Positions 25,352-33,320 of a stretch of 64,000 nt of DNA are shown here, piece after piece. The stretch's first letter is position 1; every line of letters starts with the position of its first letter. The stretch lies in contig CBDDFV010000009.1 of the NCBI GenBank assembly GCA_965227335.1, positions 700,639-764,638 on the forward strand. The letters are read 5' to 3'. The position numbers and the translations under genes were made by a program. Under the pieces are notes generated by a model. That model saw nothing but the letters and a program-made list of their open reading frames with translations, did not search any database and was not told the DNA's origin. Source of the DNA: CBDDFV01 sp965227335 (GTDB lineage Bacteria > Planctomycetota > Phycisphaerae > Phycisphaerales > SM1A02).

Positions 25352-26223
25352 GGGACGATCTGCTCGGGCGTATTGACGACGATGTCGGCGCCGCCGGCGG
25401 CCTTGATCGCGGGGATCAGGGTCGGCAGGTCCGCGCGAAGAATCGCGGCCTTGACCGCGTAGCCGCCTTCGCCATGCATGGGGGCGACGGTGGGTTCGCG
25501 CATGCACGGGAGGATGTCGACGACCTCGGCGAGTTGATCCGCGGCGACGTTGATCTCGACCATCACGCGACGCCGCGCTTCGAGGACCGAGTTGAGGAGC
25601 ATGGCGAAGTCCTCGATGCGGGCGCGGGTTTCGGGCCGATCCATGGCGGCCCGCGACGCGTAGAGGCGAGTGGTCGACGTCATGAGTTCATCGATGATGT
25701 CGAGGTGATTGGCGTCGAGCGTGGCGCCGGTCGCGGTGTTGTCCACGATGCAGTCGGCGTCTTCGGGCGGCAGCACCTCGGTCGCGCCGAACGAGCGAAG
25801 CAGCGTGGCGTCAAGGCCCCGCCGCTCGGTCCACGCGCGGGTCAGGTTCATGTATTCCGAGGCGACGACCAGCGGACGATCCGGCAGGGCGCCGTTCTCG
25901 AGGATGGCCTCCGGCGCGGCGGCGACGAGGCGGACCCGATCGAGTCCCGTATCGAGGATCTCGACCAGATCGGCGTCGTCCTCCGCGACCCAGTCCGCGC
26001 CGGCGAAGCCGAGGTCGCGGGCGCCGACATGGAGCATGCCGATGATGGCGCGAGGCTTGAGGATCTTGACATCGCAGTCCGGCCAGGCGATCGCGGGCCG
26101 ATACCCGCGCGAACTCACGCGGACGCCGACGCCGGCGTCGCTCAGCAGGCGCACGACGCCGTCGGCCATGCGTCCCTTGGGGATGGCGAGTCGGAGGATG
26201 CGGGGATCTGAGGCGGGCGTCAT
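25348..26223 (-). CDS. hisG: ATP phosphoribosyltransferase (long form)
   Basis: The committed first step of histidine synthesis, ATP plus PRPP to phosphoribosyl-ATP. 291 residues, the long form with a C-terminal regulatory domain that binds histidine in the enzyme's usual feedback control. It begins LRLAIPKGRMADG and contains the PRPP loop DNTATGATL and VVASEYMNLTRAW. The start at 26223 comes 59 bases after the attenuator hairpin. It is the first structural gene of the operon. Confidence 0.93.
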   Translation of the reverse strand: MTPASDPRILRLAIPKGRMADGVVRLLSDAGVGVRVSSRGYRPAIAWPDCDVKILKPRAIIGMLHVGARDLGFAGADWVAEDDADLVEILDTGLDRVRLVAAAPEAILENGALPDRPLVVASEYMNLTRAWTERRGLDATLLRSFGATEVLPPEDADCIVDNTATGATLDANHLDIIDELMTSTTRLYASRAAMDRPETRARIEDFAMLLNSVLEARRRVMVEINVAADQLAEVVDILPCMREPTVAPMHGEGGYAVKAAILRADLPTLIPAIKAAGGADIVVNTPEQIVP

Positions 26224-26281
26224 GGGCCGGCTCCGGCGGAAGGGGCGTCCGGCTCGAGCGGCGACGGTTTCGGGAACGCCC

Positions 26282-26312
26282 AAAAACCGAAAACGCCGGC
26301 TCGAAGCCGGCG
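26282..26312 (-). terminator. his attenuator terminator
   Basis: On the minus strand, an 8-base perfect stem (CGCCGGCT at 26312-26305, AGCCGGCG at 26301-26294) with a 3-base loop, followed by TTTTCGGTTTTT. It lies 32 bases after the His-rich leader peptide and before hisG. Its 5' arm can alternatively pair with AGTCGGCG at 26368-26361, giving eight base pairs including one G-U. Confidence 0.8.
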
Positions 26313-26344
26313 CGGGTGGTTCAGGGGGTCCGATCAGAGATCGA

Positions 26345-26422
26345 TCAGCCGCCGTGCCATCGCCGACTCCCGCGGGGGAGGTGGTGATGATGGTGGCGGT
26401 GATGGATGGCGATCGAGAACAT
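26345..26422 (-). CDS. hisL: his operon leader peptide
   Basis: A 25-residue open frame, too short for ordinary gene finding, upstream of hisG. Codons 7-14 read His-His-Arg followed by five His: seven His in eight codons. This is the signature of a ribosome-stalling sensor of charged histidyl-tRNA. A CTCCC segment directly after the His codons can pair with GGGAG in the following codons (a 1:2 hairpin), and that second segment can pair with the attenuator's 5' arm (2:3, antiterminator). If the ribosome stalls at the His codons it would cover segment 1 and free segment 2, so the terminator would not form. If it runs on, it would cover segment 2 and the terminator would form. Confidence 0.8.
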   Translation of the reverse strand: MFSIAIHHRHHHHHLPRGSRRWHGG

Positions 26423-26430
26423 GTCACGAG

Positions 26431-26458
26431 ATCCTAGATCGCGATTCCCGGCGGTCAA
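26431..26458 (-). promoter_or_regulatory. Promoter of the his operon
   Basis: On the minus strand, TTGACC (26458-26453) and TAGGAT (26436-26431) separated by 16 bases, a good housekeeping-sigma match. The -10 box ends 8 bases before the leader peptide's ATG, so the transcript would start at or just before it. AGGA within the -10 box could otherwise act as a ribosome site only if the start of transcription lay further upstream. Confidence 0.6.
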
Positions 26459-26529
26459 GCGTGTCCGTCACGAAATATTCACTCGCGCGAGCCGGTTCGC
26501 AGCCCGGAGCGATTACTCCGGAGTCCCGC

Positions 26530-27978
26530 ATGAAACCGACGCTTCCTCGTCTGAAATCCCGCACGGTCCTCGTGACCGCGATCCTCGTCTCGCAGGCGAT
26601 CATCCTGACGATCGGCTGGCTCGGGACCTTCCGGATCGTGCGTCATCACATGGCCCAGCGGATCGCCGCGCGGGTGATCGAGGACAACGTCAACTTCGCG
26701 GAGCGGTACGCGGGTCTGATCGACCGACTCGAAATCATGGAGGCCGCGTTCGGCTCGGAGAACTGGTCGCAGCTGCAGACGCTGGTCGAGGACGCCGAAC
26801 TGGAGGCGGCCGGCTTCATGTGCATCCTCGATGCGGACGATCGGATCCTCTGTCATCCGGATCTGGATCAGGATCCCTCGCTGCGGGGCGTGGATCTGAG
26901 CGACGTCGCCTTCCGCGATCTGGGGGGCGAGGCGGTCGATCTTCGTGATACCCCGCGGGAGCGGATCATCGGCGGCGAGATGAGCTTTCTTGCGGATGGC
27001 GTGCATTACATCGCGACGGCGCCGCTGCCGAGTCTGGGAGGGCGCCTGCTCGTGCATCAGCCGGAGTACGGGCTGCTCAGCCGGGCGGAGACGATGACGC
27101 GTCCGGTGCTCATCGCGAGCGGCGTGGTCGGTCTGCTGACGCTGGGGGTGACGGGGTTTGCGTGTTTCTGGTTGCTGGGTCGGTACGACTCGGTGCTGGA
27201 GACGGCGAATCAATACTTCGATCGCGAGGTGGAGCGGATCGGTCGGATTCAGCGTGCGCTGCTGCCGTCCGAAGCGCCCGCCGCGCACGGACTCGACGTC
27301 GCCGTCAGCTACGAGACGTTCGATCGGGCGGGCGGCGACATGTACGCGTTTCTTGCCCCGCCCGACGGCGATCCGCGGGGGCGGTGGGGGGTTCTGATTG
27401 CGGACGTTTCGGGCCACGGTCCGGCCGCGGCGGTCGTGATGGCGATGCTGCGGGGCGGGCTCTGGAACATTCCCGGCGGTCATGACGATCCGGGGCGCGT
27501 GCTGACGGAGCTCAACGGGCAATTGTGTGCGACGCCGATTGAACGGAGCTTCGTGACCGCGACGATGCTGGTCTTCGATGCGACGGCCCGGACGATCGAA
27601 TACGCGACGGCCGGCCATCCGCCGGCGCTCGTCCGACGCTCCGGAACGCTCCTGGAGCTCGACGCGGTCGGCGGCGTGCCGCTCGGCGTTCTTGCGGATG
27701 AGCGGTACGAGAATGCAACACATCGCTGCGCTGATGATGAGCTGATCGTCCTGATCACCGACGGCGTGCTCGAAGTGCGGCCGATCGGGGGCGAATTATT
27801 CGGCGCGAACCGGCTTCAGGCGGTCATCCGCGACGCCGGCGACGACGCCCGGGCGGCCGTCGACGCGATCCTAAGGGCGGTCCGCGATCATCTGGACGGA
27901 GCGCGGCCGGAGGATGACCAGACCCTCGTCGCGCTGCGGGTGCGCTCCTCCATCCCCGAGTCCGGCCCCGCGTCGTAA
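26530..27978 (+). CDS. Membrane-bound SpoIIE/RsbU-type PPM phosphatase
   Basis: A 482-residue membrane protein with an extracytoplasmic sensor and a cytoplasmic serine phosphatase. A helix at about residues 12-34, a 155-residue loop with Cache-like character (VSRxxx is not seen; the loop includes CILDADDRILCHPDLDQD), a second helix at about 190-215, and a C-terminal PPM domain with RAGGDMYAFL, IADVSGHGPAAAVVMAML and LITDGVLEV (metal-binding Asp residues). Such phosphatases usually dephosphorylate an anti-anti-sigma factor in a partner-switching cascade; no such partner is nearby. The start at 26530 has GGAG eight bases upstream. Divergent from the his operon. Confidence 0.88.
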   Translation: MKPTLPRLKSRTVLVTAILVSQAIILTIGWLGTFRIVRHHMAQRIAARVIEDNVNFAERYAGLIDRLEIMEAAFGSENWSQLQTLVEDAELEAAGFMCILDADDRILCHPDLDQDPSLRGVDLSDVAFRDLGGEAVDLRDTPRERIIGGEMSFLADGVHYIATAPLPSLGGRLLVHQPEYGLLSRAETMTRPVLIASGVVGLLTLGVTGFACFWLLGRYDSVLETANQYFDREVERIGRIQRALLPSEAPAAHGLDVAVSYETFDRAGGDMYAFLAPPDGDPRGRWGVLIADVSGHGPAAAVVMAMLRGGLWNIPGGHDDPGRVLTELNGQLCATPIERSFVTATMLVFDATARTIEYATAGHPPALVRRSGTLLELDAVGGVPLGVLADERYENATHRCADDELIVLITDGVLEVRPIGGELFGANRLQAVIRDAGDDARAAVDAILRAVRDHLDGARPEDDQTLVALRVRSSIPESGPAS

Positions 27979-27981
27979 GAT
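27976..27981 (+). promoter_or_regulatory. -10-like hexamer 6 bases before the FixL-like kinase start
   Basis: TAAGAT, overlapping the phosphatase stop codon, with 6 bases to the GTG at 27988. No Shine-Dalgarno site. Compatible with a leaderless transcript. Confidence 0.4.
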
Positions 27982-27987
27982 GACGGC

Positions 27988-29457
27988 GTGAGCGATACGC
28001 CGACCGACTCTTCTTCGTCCCGCACGACGATCGCCGAGGCCGATCATCTTCGGGCCGTGCTCGACACCGTGATCGACGGGATCATCACGATCAACCGTCG
28101 CGGCGTCATTCAGGATGTGAATCCGGCCGCCGAGCAGATCTTCGGATACGACGCCGCGGAAATGATCGGCCGCCGGGTCGAGATGCTGATGCCGGCGCCG
28201 TATGCGGACGGACACCAGGGGTACGTCGACAACTACCTGAACACGGGCGACGCGAAGATCATCGGCATCGGGCGCGAGGTGACCGGCCTGCGTCGCGACG
28301 GCAGCACGTTCCCGATGGACCTGGCGGTCAGCGAAGTGGACCACCTTCATGTGTTCGTGGGCGTGGTCCGCGATCTCACGGAGCGGCAGCGGGCGGAAGA
28401 GCGGCTGCGACAGGCGGACCGACTGGCGTCCATCGGTTCGCTCGCGGCGGGGCTCGGGCATGACATGAACAACGTACTGCTCCCGCTGCGGGCGCGGCTG
28501 GACGCGCTGGAGGCGGCGTCATTGCCCGAGGCGGCTCAGCGACACGTACGGGCGATCCGTGATTCGGTGTCCTACCTTCAGCAATTGACCGACGGGCTGC
28601 ATCTGCTCGCCCTCGATCCGCGGGATGCGCAGGCGTCGGGAGGACGAACGGACCTTGCGACGTGGTGGGACCAGGTCGGTCCGCTGTTGCAACGCAGCCT
28701 GCCGCGCCACGTGCGGCTGGCGGTGTCGATGCCCACCGACCTGCCGCCGATCACCGTGGCGCCGCACCGGCTGACCCAGGTCGCGTTGAACCTCCTCGTC
28801 AACGCAGGCGACGCCGTGGGCGAGGACGGACGCGTGCGGATCGAGGTGGAGCGTGACGCCGCCGGAGACCGCGTGTCGTTGAGGGTCGTCGACAACGGGT
28901 CCGGCATGCCGGCGGACGTCCGGGCCCGGGCGTTCGAAGCGTTCTATTCGACGAAGGACCGGGGTCGGGGCACGGGGCTGGGACTGGCGCTGGTGCACGG
29001 CATCGTGTCCGCGGCGGGCGGTGAGGCGATGATCGATTCGGCTCCCGGACACGGAACGACGGTCACGGTGCTGTTCCCGGCCGTTCCCGACCGGGAGGAG
29101 GGGGGGCTGAGCGATGACGGCGACGAAGGTCCGCCGGTCGTGATGATCTCGATCGAGGATGATCGTATTGCGACGATGATGGCGACATTCTTCCAGCAGG
29201 CCGGTCTGCAGGTGCGACGGGGCGCGACGGGCGATCCGGCGGAACATCGCATCTGGGCGACCTCGCCGTCGGGGACTGACGTGAGCGCGGTCCAGCGGTT
29301 TCTCCAGCGGTCCGGCCGACAGGTGATCGCGTGCGGACCGGACGCCCGCGCGTGGAGTCGACTCGGCGCGATCGTCGTCGATGATATGTTCGACTTTGAA
29401 CTCGTCCGTGATCAGGTCGGCGAGGCCGTCCGCCGGCTTGACGTTGAGCGTTCCTGA
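27988..29457 (+). CDS. FixL-like PAS sensor histidine kinase
   Basis: A soluble 489-residue sensor kinase. The PAS domain (about residues 17-135) aligns with the heme PAS domain of FixL: MPAPYADGHQGYVDNYLNTG and IIGIGREVTGLRRDGSTFPM. In that alignment His76 falls on FixL's proximal heme ligand (Bradyrhizobium His200) and Arg96 on the gas-sensing Arg220. The dimerisation helix has the phosphoacceptor His158 in LAAGLGHDMNN, and the ATPase domain has NLLVNAGDAV, VVDNGSGMP and GRGTGLGLALVHGI. A C-terminal 110-residue region (after about 375) is not a receiver I can place. A response regulator follows directly and an oxygen-related oxidase lies downstream, so oxygen sensing is the likely role. Confidence 0.85.
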   Translation: MSDTPTDSSSSRTTIAEADHLRAVLDTVIDGIITINRRGVIQDVNPAAEQIFGYDAAEMIGRRVEMLMPAPYADGHQGYVDNYLNTGDAKIIGIGREVTGLRRDGSTFPMDLAVSEVDHLHVFVGVVRDLTERQRAEERLRQADRLASIGSLAAGLGHDMNNVLLPLRARLDALEAASLPEAAQRHVRAIRDSVSYLQQLTDGLHLLALDPRDAQASGGRTDLATWWDQVGPLLQRSLPRHVRLAVSMPTDLPPITVAPHRLTQVALNLLVNAGDAVGEDGRVRIEVERDAAGDRVSLRVVDNGSGMPADVRARAFEAFYSTKDRGRGTGLGLALVHGIVSAAGGEAMIDSAPGHGTTVTVLFPAVPDREEGGLSDDGDEGPPVVMISIEDDRIATMMATFFQQAGLQVRRGATGDPAEHRIWATSPSGTDVSAVQRFLQRSGRQVIACGPDARAWSRLGAIVVDDMFDFELVRDQVGEAVRRLDVERS

Positions 29458-29478
29458 CCTCGCGCAGGGTGAACCGGG

Positions 29479-29484
29479 TACAAT
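29479..29484 (+). promoter_or_regulatory. -10-like hexamer before the response regulator
   Basis: TACAAT 20 bases before the ATG at 29505, in the gap after the kinase stop. No good -35 box. The gene has its own AGGGAGG ribosome site, so it might have a separate promoter. Confidence 0.35.
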
Positions 29485-29504
29485 CAGGAGTAGGGAGGAC
29501 GCTC

Positions 29505-30167
29505 ATGTCCAACGCCATTCGAGTGCTCTGTGTCGACGACCACGACCTCCTCGTGAACGGGCTGCGGGCGCGGTTCGATCTCGAACGGGACATCGAGTGC
29601 ATCGGCCACCTCACCACCGCGGACGATCTCGTCCACGTGGTGCGGAGCGAATCGCCGAATGTGGTGCTGCTGGATATCGAGATGCCAGGCCCCGATCCAT
29701 TCGAATCCGCGGACGAGATCCGGCGGCTGGACCCGGAGGTCCGGGTGATCTTTCTCAGTGCGCACATCCGCGATCACTACATCAGCGCGGCAGTGCGGGC
29801 GGGGGCGTGGGGGTACTTCTCGAAGTCCGACGAGACGGACGATCTGGTCGAGGGCATCCGGGACGTGACGCGCGGGAAATTCGCGTTTGGTCCGAAGGTG
29901 CAGGCCCGCTGCAAGCCGGCCGGGCCGCGTCCGCGGGGCGCCGCGCCGGCCCCCCCGACGACGCGGCTCGATGATCTGACGGATCGTGAGCAGGAAGTGC
30001 TGCGGATGATCGGACGCGGGATGACGAGGAGCGAGATCGCCGAGGCGCTGTGCCGCAGTCCCAAGACCGTGGACGGTCACCGCGAGAAGATCATGGCGAA
30101 GCTCGATATCCACGATCGAGGCGAACTCGTGCGCTTTGCGATTCGCGAGGGCCTGGCGGAGGCCTGA
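29505..30167 (+). CDS. NarL/FixJ-type response regulator
   Basis: A 220-residue response regulator. The receiver domain (about residues 5-125) has the acidic pair Asp11/Asp12 and the phosphoacceptor Asp57 in VVLLDIEMPG, with FLSAH and KSDE (Thr/Ser and Lys positions). The C-terminal LuxR-type helix-turn-helix (about 152-215) is LTDREQEVLRMIGRGMTRSE with SPKTVDGHREKIMAKL. A Pro/Arg-rich linker joins the domains. The start at 29505 has AGGGAGG seven bases upstream. It sits directly after the FixL-like kinase and before the cbb3 locus, so it is the likely cognate regulator; its binding sites are unknown. Confidence 0.9.
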   Translation: MSNAIRVLCVDDHDLLVNGLRARFDLERDIECIGHLTTADDLVHVVRSESPNVVLLDIEMPGPDPFESADEIRRLDPEVRVIFLSAHIRDHYISAAVRAGAWGYFSKSDETDDLVEGIRDVTRGKFAFGPKVQARCKPAGPRPRGAAPAPPTTRLDDLTDREQEVLRMIGRGMTRSEIAEALCRSPKTVDGHREKIMAKLDIHDRGELVRFAIREGLAEA

Positions 30168-30249
30168 GCCGCGGATCGCGCCGGGGCCGGGGACGAACGG
30201 GGTCGATTTCCCATAGCGACGTCGTCCTGATCGGGGCGAAATATGTCAC

Positions 30250-30654
30250 GTGGATATTCCCGTTCAGGTGACATTTCGGGACATGCGTGTGTGCGACGTG
30301 ATCGAGTCGCTGTGCTGGGCGGAGGCCGCGCGTCTGGACGGCGGTCTCGGTCTGATCCGCGACTGCCGGGTGCGCGTGGACGCCCGCGGCGTCGACGGAC
30401 CGTCGCCGGCGTGCCGGGTCCGGGTGGATGTGATGCTCGCGACCCGGGAGATCACCGTGTCCGATTCGGTCGGCGGCGGCGAGAGCTGCCGCGCGGTGAT
30501 CGAACGCGCGATTCGCAGCGCCTTCGGGAAGGCCCGTGATGAAATCGACAGGATTGCGCGGCTGCACGAACGGGGCGGTTTCCCCATGCCGCGTGTCGAG
30601 CCGTTCGGTGATCATCCGGACGGTTCAACGGACGGGAAACGGGCCTGGCGCTGA
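30250..30654 (+). CDS. HPF/RaiA-like ribosome-associated protein
   Basis: A 134-residue protein with the S30AE/ribosome hibernation-promoting fold. Signals are the N-terminal VQVTFRDMRVCDVIESLCW, a beta-strand CRVRVDV, and EITVSDSVGGGE before a long helix with SAFGKARDEIDRIARLHERG. It resembles the variant HPF-like proteins whose N-terminus begins MQVPLQITFRDM, recalled from memory. Members bind the 30S or 70S ribosome and reduce translation when energy is low. The GTG start at 30250 is uncertain. Placed between an oxygen-type two-component pair and cbb3 oxidase genes, it may be regulated with them. Confidence 0.7.
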   Translation: MDIPVQVTFRDMRVCDVIESLCWAEAARLDGGLGLIRDCRVRVDARGVDGPSPACRVRVDVMLATREITVSDSVGGGESCRAVIERAIRSAFGKARDEIDRIARLHERGGFPMPRVEPFGDHPDGSTDGKRAWR

Positions 30655-30679
30655 CGCGTGCCCGTTTCCGTTCGAGGTG

Positions 30680-30699
30680 ACCCGGCCCCCGGGCCGGGT
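30680..30699. repeat. Perfect inverted repeat upstream of ccoNO
   Basis: A 20-base palindrome with two 9-base arms (ACCCGGCCC/GGGCCGGGT) and a 2-base centre, 26 bases after the HPF-like stop and 71 bases before ccoNO. It lacks a T-rich tail, so it is a weak terminator at best. It could be an operator for the response regulator. No FNR-type TTGAT-N4-ATCAA box is visible nearby. Confidence 0.45.
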
Positions 30700-30770
30700 G
30701 AGGTTCGAGGCCCGCAGAGACGGGCGGTCCAATCGGCGCCAGACGCCGACCGTTACGTTGAGAGGTTCGG

Positions 30771-33092
30771 ATGAGCGATACGACTGTCACCACCGACGCC
30801 GCGCCGGCGACGAGGCTCGATTCCTTCGTCTACGACGACGCGATCGTGCGGAAGTTCACGGCGGCGACGATTCTGTGGGGCGTGGTCGGGATGCTGGTGG
30901 GCGTGATCATCGCCCTGCAGCTGGTCCTGCCCGCCCTGAACATTGACCCGAAGACGCTGGCCTTCCTGGACCAGCCCTGGCTGACGTTCGGGCGGCTCCG
31001 GCCGTTGCATACGAACGCCGTCATTTTCGCGTTCGCGGGCAACGCGATCTTCGCGGCGGTCTACTACTCGACCCAGCGTCTGCTCAAGACCCGGATGTTC
31101 TCCGACAGGCTGAGCGGGTTCCACTTCTGGGGCTGGCAGGCGATCATCGTCGCGGCCGCGATCACGCTCCCGCTCGGCTACACGCAGGGCAAGGAGTACG
31201 CGGAGCTCGAATGGCCGATCGACATCGCGATCGCCGTGGTGTGGCTCGCCTTCGCGTGGAACTTCTTCGGGACGATCATGCGTCGGCGCGAGCGGCACAT
31301 CTACGTGGCGATCTGGTTCTACATCGCGACGGTCGTGGCGATCACGGTGCTGCACGTCTTCAACAACCTGTCCCTGCCCGCGACGTGGCTGAAGAGCTAT
31401 CCGATCTACGCCGGCGTGCAGGACGCGTTCATGCAGTGGTGGTACGGCCACAACGCGGTCGCCTTCTTCCTGACCACGCCGTTTCTCGGCATGATGTACT
31501 ACTTCCTGCCGAAAGCGGCGAACCGGCCGGTGTTCTCGTACCGGCTCTCGATCGTTCACTTCTGGTCGCTGGTGTTCATCTACATCTGGGCCGGACCGCA
31601 CCACCTGCATTACACCGCGCTGCCGGCGTGGGCGTCCACGCTCGGCATGCTGTTCTCCGTCATGCTCTGGATGCCGTCGTGGGGCGGGATGATCAACGGG
31701 CTGCTGACGTTGCGCGGCGCCTGGCGGAAGGTCCTTGACGACCCCATCCTCAAGTTCTTCCTCGTCGGCATCACCTTCTACGGGATGTCGACCTTCGAGG
31801 GTCCGCTCCTGTCCATCAAGAGCGTCAACGCCCTGTCGCACTACACCGACTGGACGATCGCCCACGTCCATGCGGGCGCGCTCGGGTGGGTCGGCTTCAT
31901 GACCTTCGGCATGGTGTACTGGCTGGCCCCGCGTCTCTATCAGGCGCCCCTGTTCAGCAAGACGCTGATGGCCGCGCACTTCTGGATCGCCACCGTCGGC
32001 ATCGTGCTGTACATCCTGCCGATCTACGTGGCGGGCGTGACGCAGGGTCTGATGTGGCTGGCGGCGGACGACAAGGGCATGCTCGCCTTCCCCGACTTCG
32101 TCGAGACCGTCCAGCGTCTCATGCCCTTCTACTGGGTCCGGGTGCTTGGCGGGACGCTCTACCTCGGCGGGGCTCTGCTCTGTGCGTACAACCTCGTCAT
32201 GACCTGGCGGGCTCGTCCGGCTGAATACGACGAGCCGGTCCACACCGCGGCGCCGCTCGTGCACGAACCCCGCGCGCCGAAGCCGGCCCGCAGCCGACTG
32301 GAAGACGCGGCGGTCATGGAGGTCGCGAAGAAGATCGACGTCTTCGCCCAGCTCCGCTGGCACCGCGCGTGGGAGGCCTTCCCGGTCAAGCTCACGTTGT
32401 GGACGATCGTCGCGGTCGTCGTCGCTTCGCTCTTCGAGATCATTCCGACGTTCGTCATCAAGTCCAACGTCGCCACCATCGACACGGTCAAGCCGTACAC
32501 GCCGCTCGAGCTGATCGGGCGCGACATCTACGTGGCGGAGGGCTGCTACAACTGCCACTCCCAGATGATCCGTCCGCTCCGGGCCGAGACCGATCGCTAC
32601 GGCGACTTCAGCCTCGGCGGCGAGTTCGTCTACGACCGTCCGTTCCAGTGGGGCTCCCGGCGCATCGGTCCCGATCTCCAGCGGGTCGGCGGAAAGTACT
32701 CCCACGTCTGGCACATCCGTCACATGGTGGAGCCGAAGTCGATGACCAAGGGCTCCATCATGCCCAACTACCCGCACCTCCTCGAGGAGCCGCTCGACTA
32801 CGACGCGATCGCGGGCCGGGTCAACGCGATGGTCATGCTCGGCGTGCCGTACACCGAGGTCGAGCAGGCGGACGCGGCGGCCGTCGCCCGCGCCCAGGCG
32901 GACGCGATGATCGACGAGATCCGCACCCAGGACGGCGTGGACGCCGTGCCGGAGGGACTCGCGGACGTCAAGATGATCGCGCTCGTGGCTTACCTCCAGC
33001 GGCTCGGCGTCGATCTCTACGCCGATCCCGATGCGGCCGCCGAGCAGGTCGCCCGCGCGTTTGAAGCGGACGAGAAGGAGCCGACGCCATGA
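30771..33092 (+). CDS. ccoNO: cbb3 oxidase subunits I and II fused (CcoN-CcoO)
   Basis: A 773-residue fusion of the two core subunits of the high-affinity cytochrome cbb3 oxidase. CcoN (about residues 20-490) has about twelve hydrophobic helices with the heme/Cu ligands: RPLHTNAVIFAF, WWYGHNAVAFF, AGPHHLHYTALPAW and AHVHAGALGWVG. CcoO follows (about 520-773): one membrane anchor (TLWTIVAVVVASLFEIIPTF), then a c-type heme motif CYNCH at 592-596 and the axial Met region (PKSMTKGSIMPNYPHL). Separate ccoN and ccoO are usual; the fusion is known from some phyla. It starts 71 bases after a palindrome and overlaps ccoQ by 4 bases. Confidence 0.93.
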   Translation: MSDTTVTTDAAPATRLDSFVYDDAIVRKFTAATILWGVVGMLVGVIIALQLVLPALNIDPKTLAFLDQPWLTFGRLRPLHTNAVIFAFAGNAIFAAVYYSTQRLLKTRMFSDRLSGFHFWGWQAIIVAAAITLPLGYTQGKEYAELEWPIDIAIAVVWLAFAWNFFGTIMRRRERHIYVAIWFYIATVVAITVLHVFNNLSLPATWLKSYPIYAGVQDAFMQWWYGHNAVAFFLTTPFLGMMYYFLPKAANRPVFSYRLSIVHFWSLVFIYIWAGPHHLHYTALPAWASTLGMLFSVMLWMPSWGGMINGLLTLRGAWRKVLDDPILKFFLVGITFYGMSTFEGPLLSIKSVNALSHYTDWTIAHVHAGALGWVGFMTFGMVYWLAPRLYQAPLFSKTLMAAHFWIATVGIVLYILPIYVAGVTQGLMWLAADDKGMLAFPDFVETVQRLMPFYWVRVLGGTLYLGGALLCAYNLVMTWRARPAEYDEPVHTAAPLVHEPRAPKPARSRLEDAAVMEVAKKIDVFAQLRWHRAWEAFPVKLTLWTIVAVVVASLFEIIPTFVIKSNVATIDTVKPYTPLELIGRDIYVAEGCYNCHSQMIRPLRAETDRYGDFSLGGEFVYDRPFQWGSRRIGPDLQRVGGKYSHVWHIRHMVEPKSMTKGSIMPNYPHLLEEPLDYDAIAGRVNAMVMLGVPYTEVEQADAAAVARAQADAMIDEIRTQDGVDAVPEGLADVKMIALVAYLQRLGVDLYADPDAAAEQVARAFEADEKEPTP

Positions 33093-33319
33093 CGTGGTTG
33101 ACGATGCTTCTCGCCGCCGCGAAGTCGAGCGGCGAAACGCCCCCCGGGGCGCTCTCGTTCGTCGAGATCGCGCTGATCATCTTCTTCGTCGTGTTTCTGT
33201 TCGTGGTGGTCTGGGTGCTGATGAAACGGCGCGGCTACTTCGACAAGGCGGCGCAGATCCCCCTGCATGACGACCCCCACGCGCCGCTCACGCCGCGCGA
33301 AGACCGGAAGGAGTCCTGA
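33089..33319 (+). CDS. ccoQ: Small cbb3 oxidase subunit (CcoQ-like)
   Basis: A 76-residue protein with one membrane helix (about residues 25-45, IALIIFFVVFLFVVVWVLM), followed by a charged segment with the RRGYFDKAAQIPL element common in CcoQ-type subunits. It overlaps ccoNO by 4 bases and is followed by ccoP, so it is read as the CcoQ position of the operon. Its role is stabilising the oxidase. Confidence 0.8.
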   Translation: MTWLTMLLAAAKSSGETPPGALSFVEIALIIFFVVFLFVVVWVLMKRRGYFDKAAQIPLHDDPHAPLTPREDRKES

Positions 33320-33320
33320 C

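Noticed and set aside
30655..30770. An FNR/Anr box before ccoNO
   Set aside because: No TTGAT-N4-ATCAA or near match; only the GC-rich palindrome is present.
30753..32777. A 674-codon open frame antisense to ccoNO
   Set aside because: Highly charged, repetitive Arg/Asp/Glu composition with no motif; the oxidase on the plus strand is certain.
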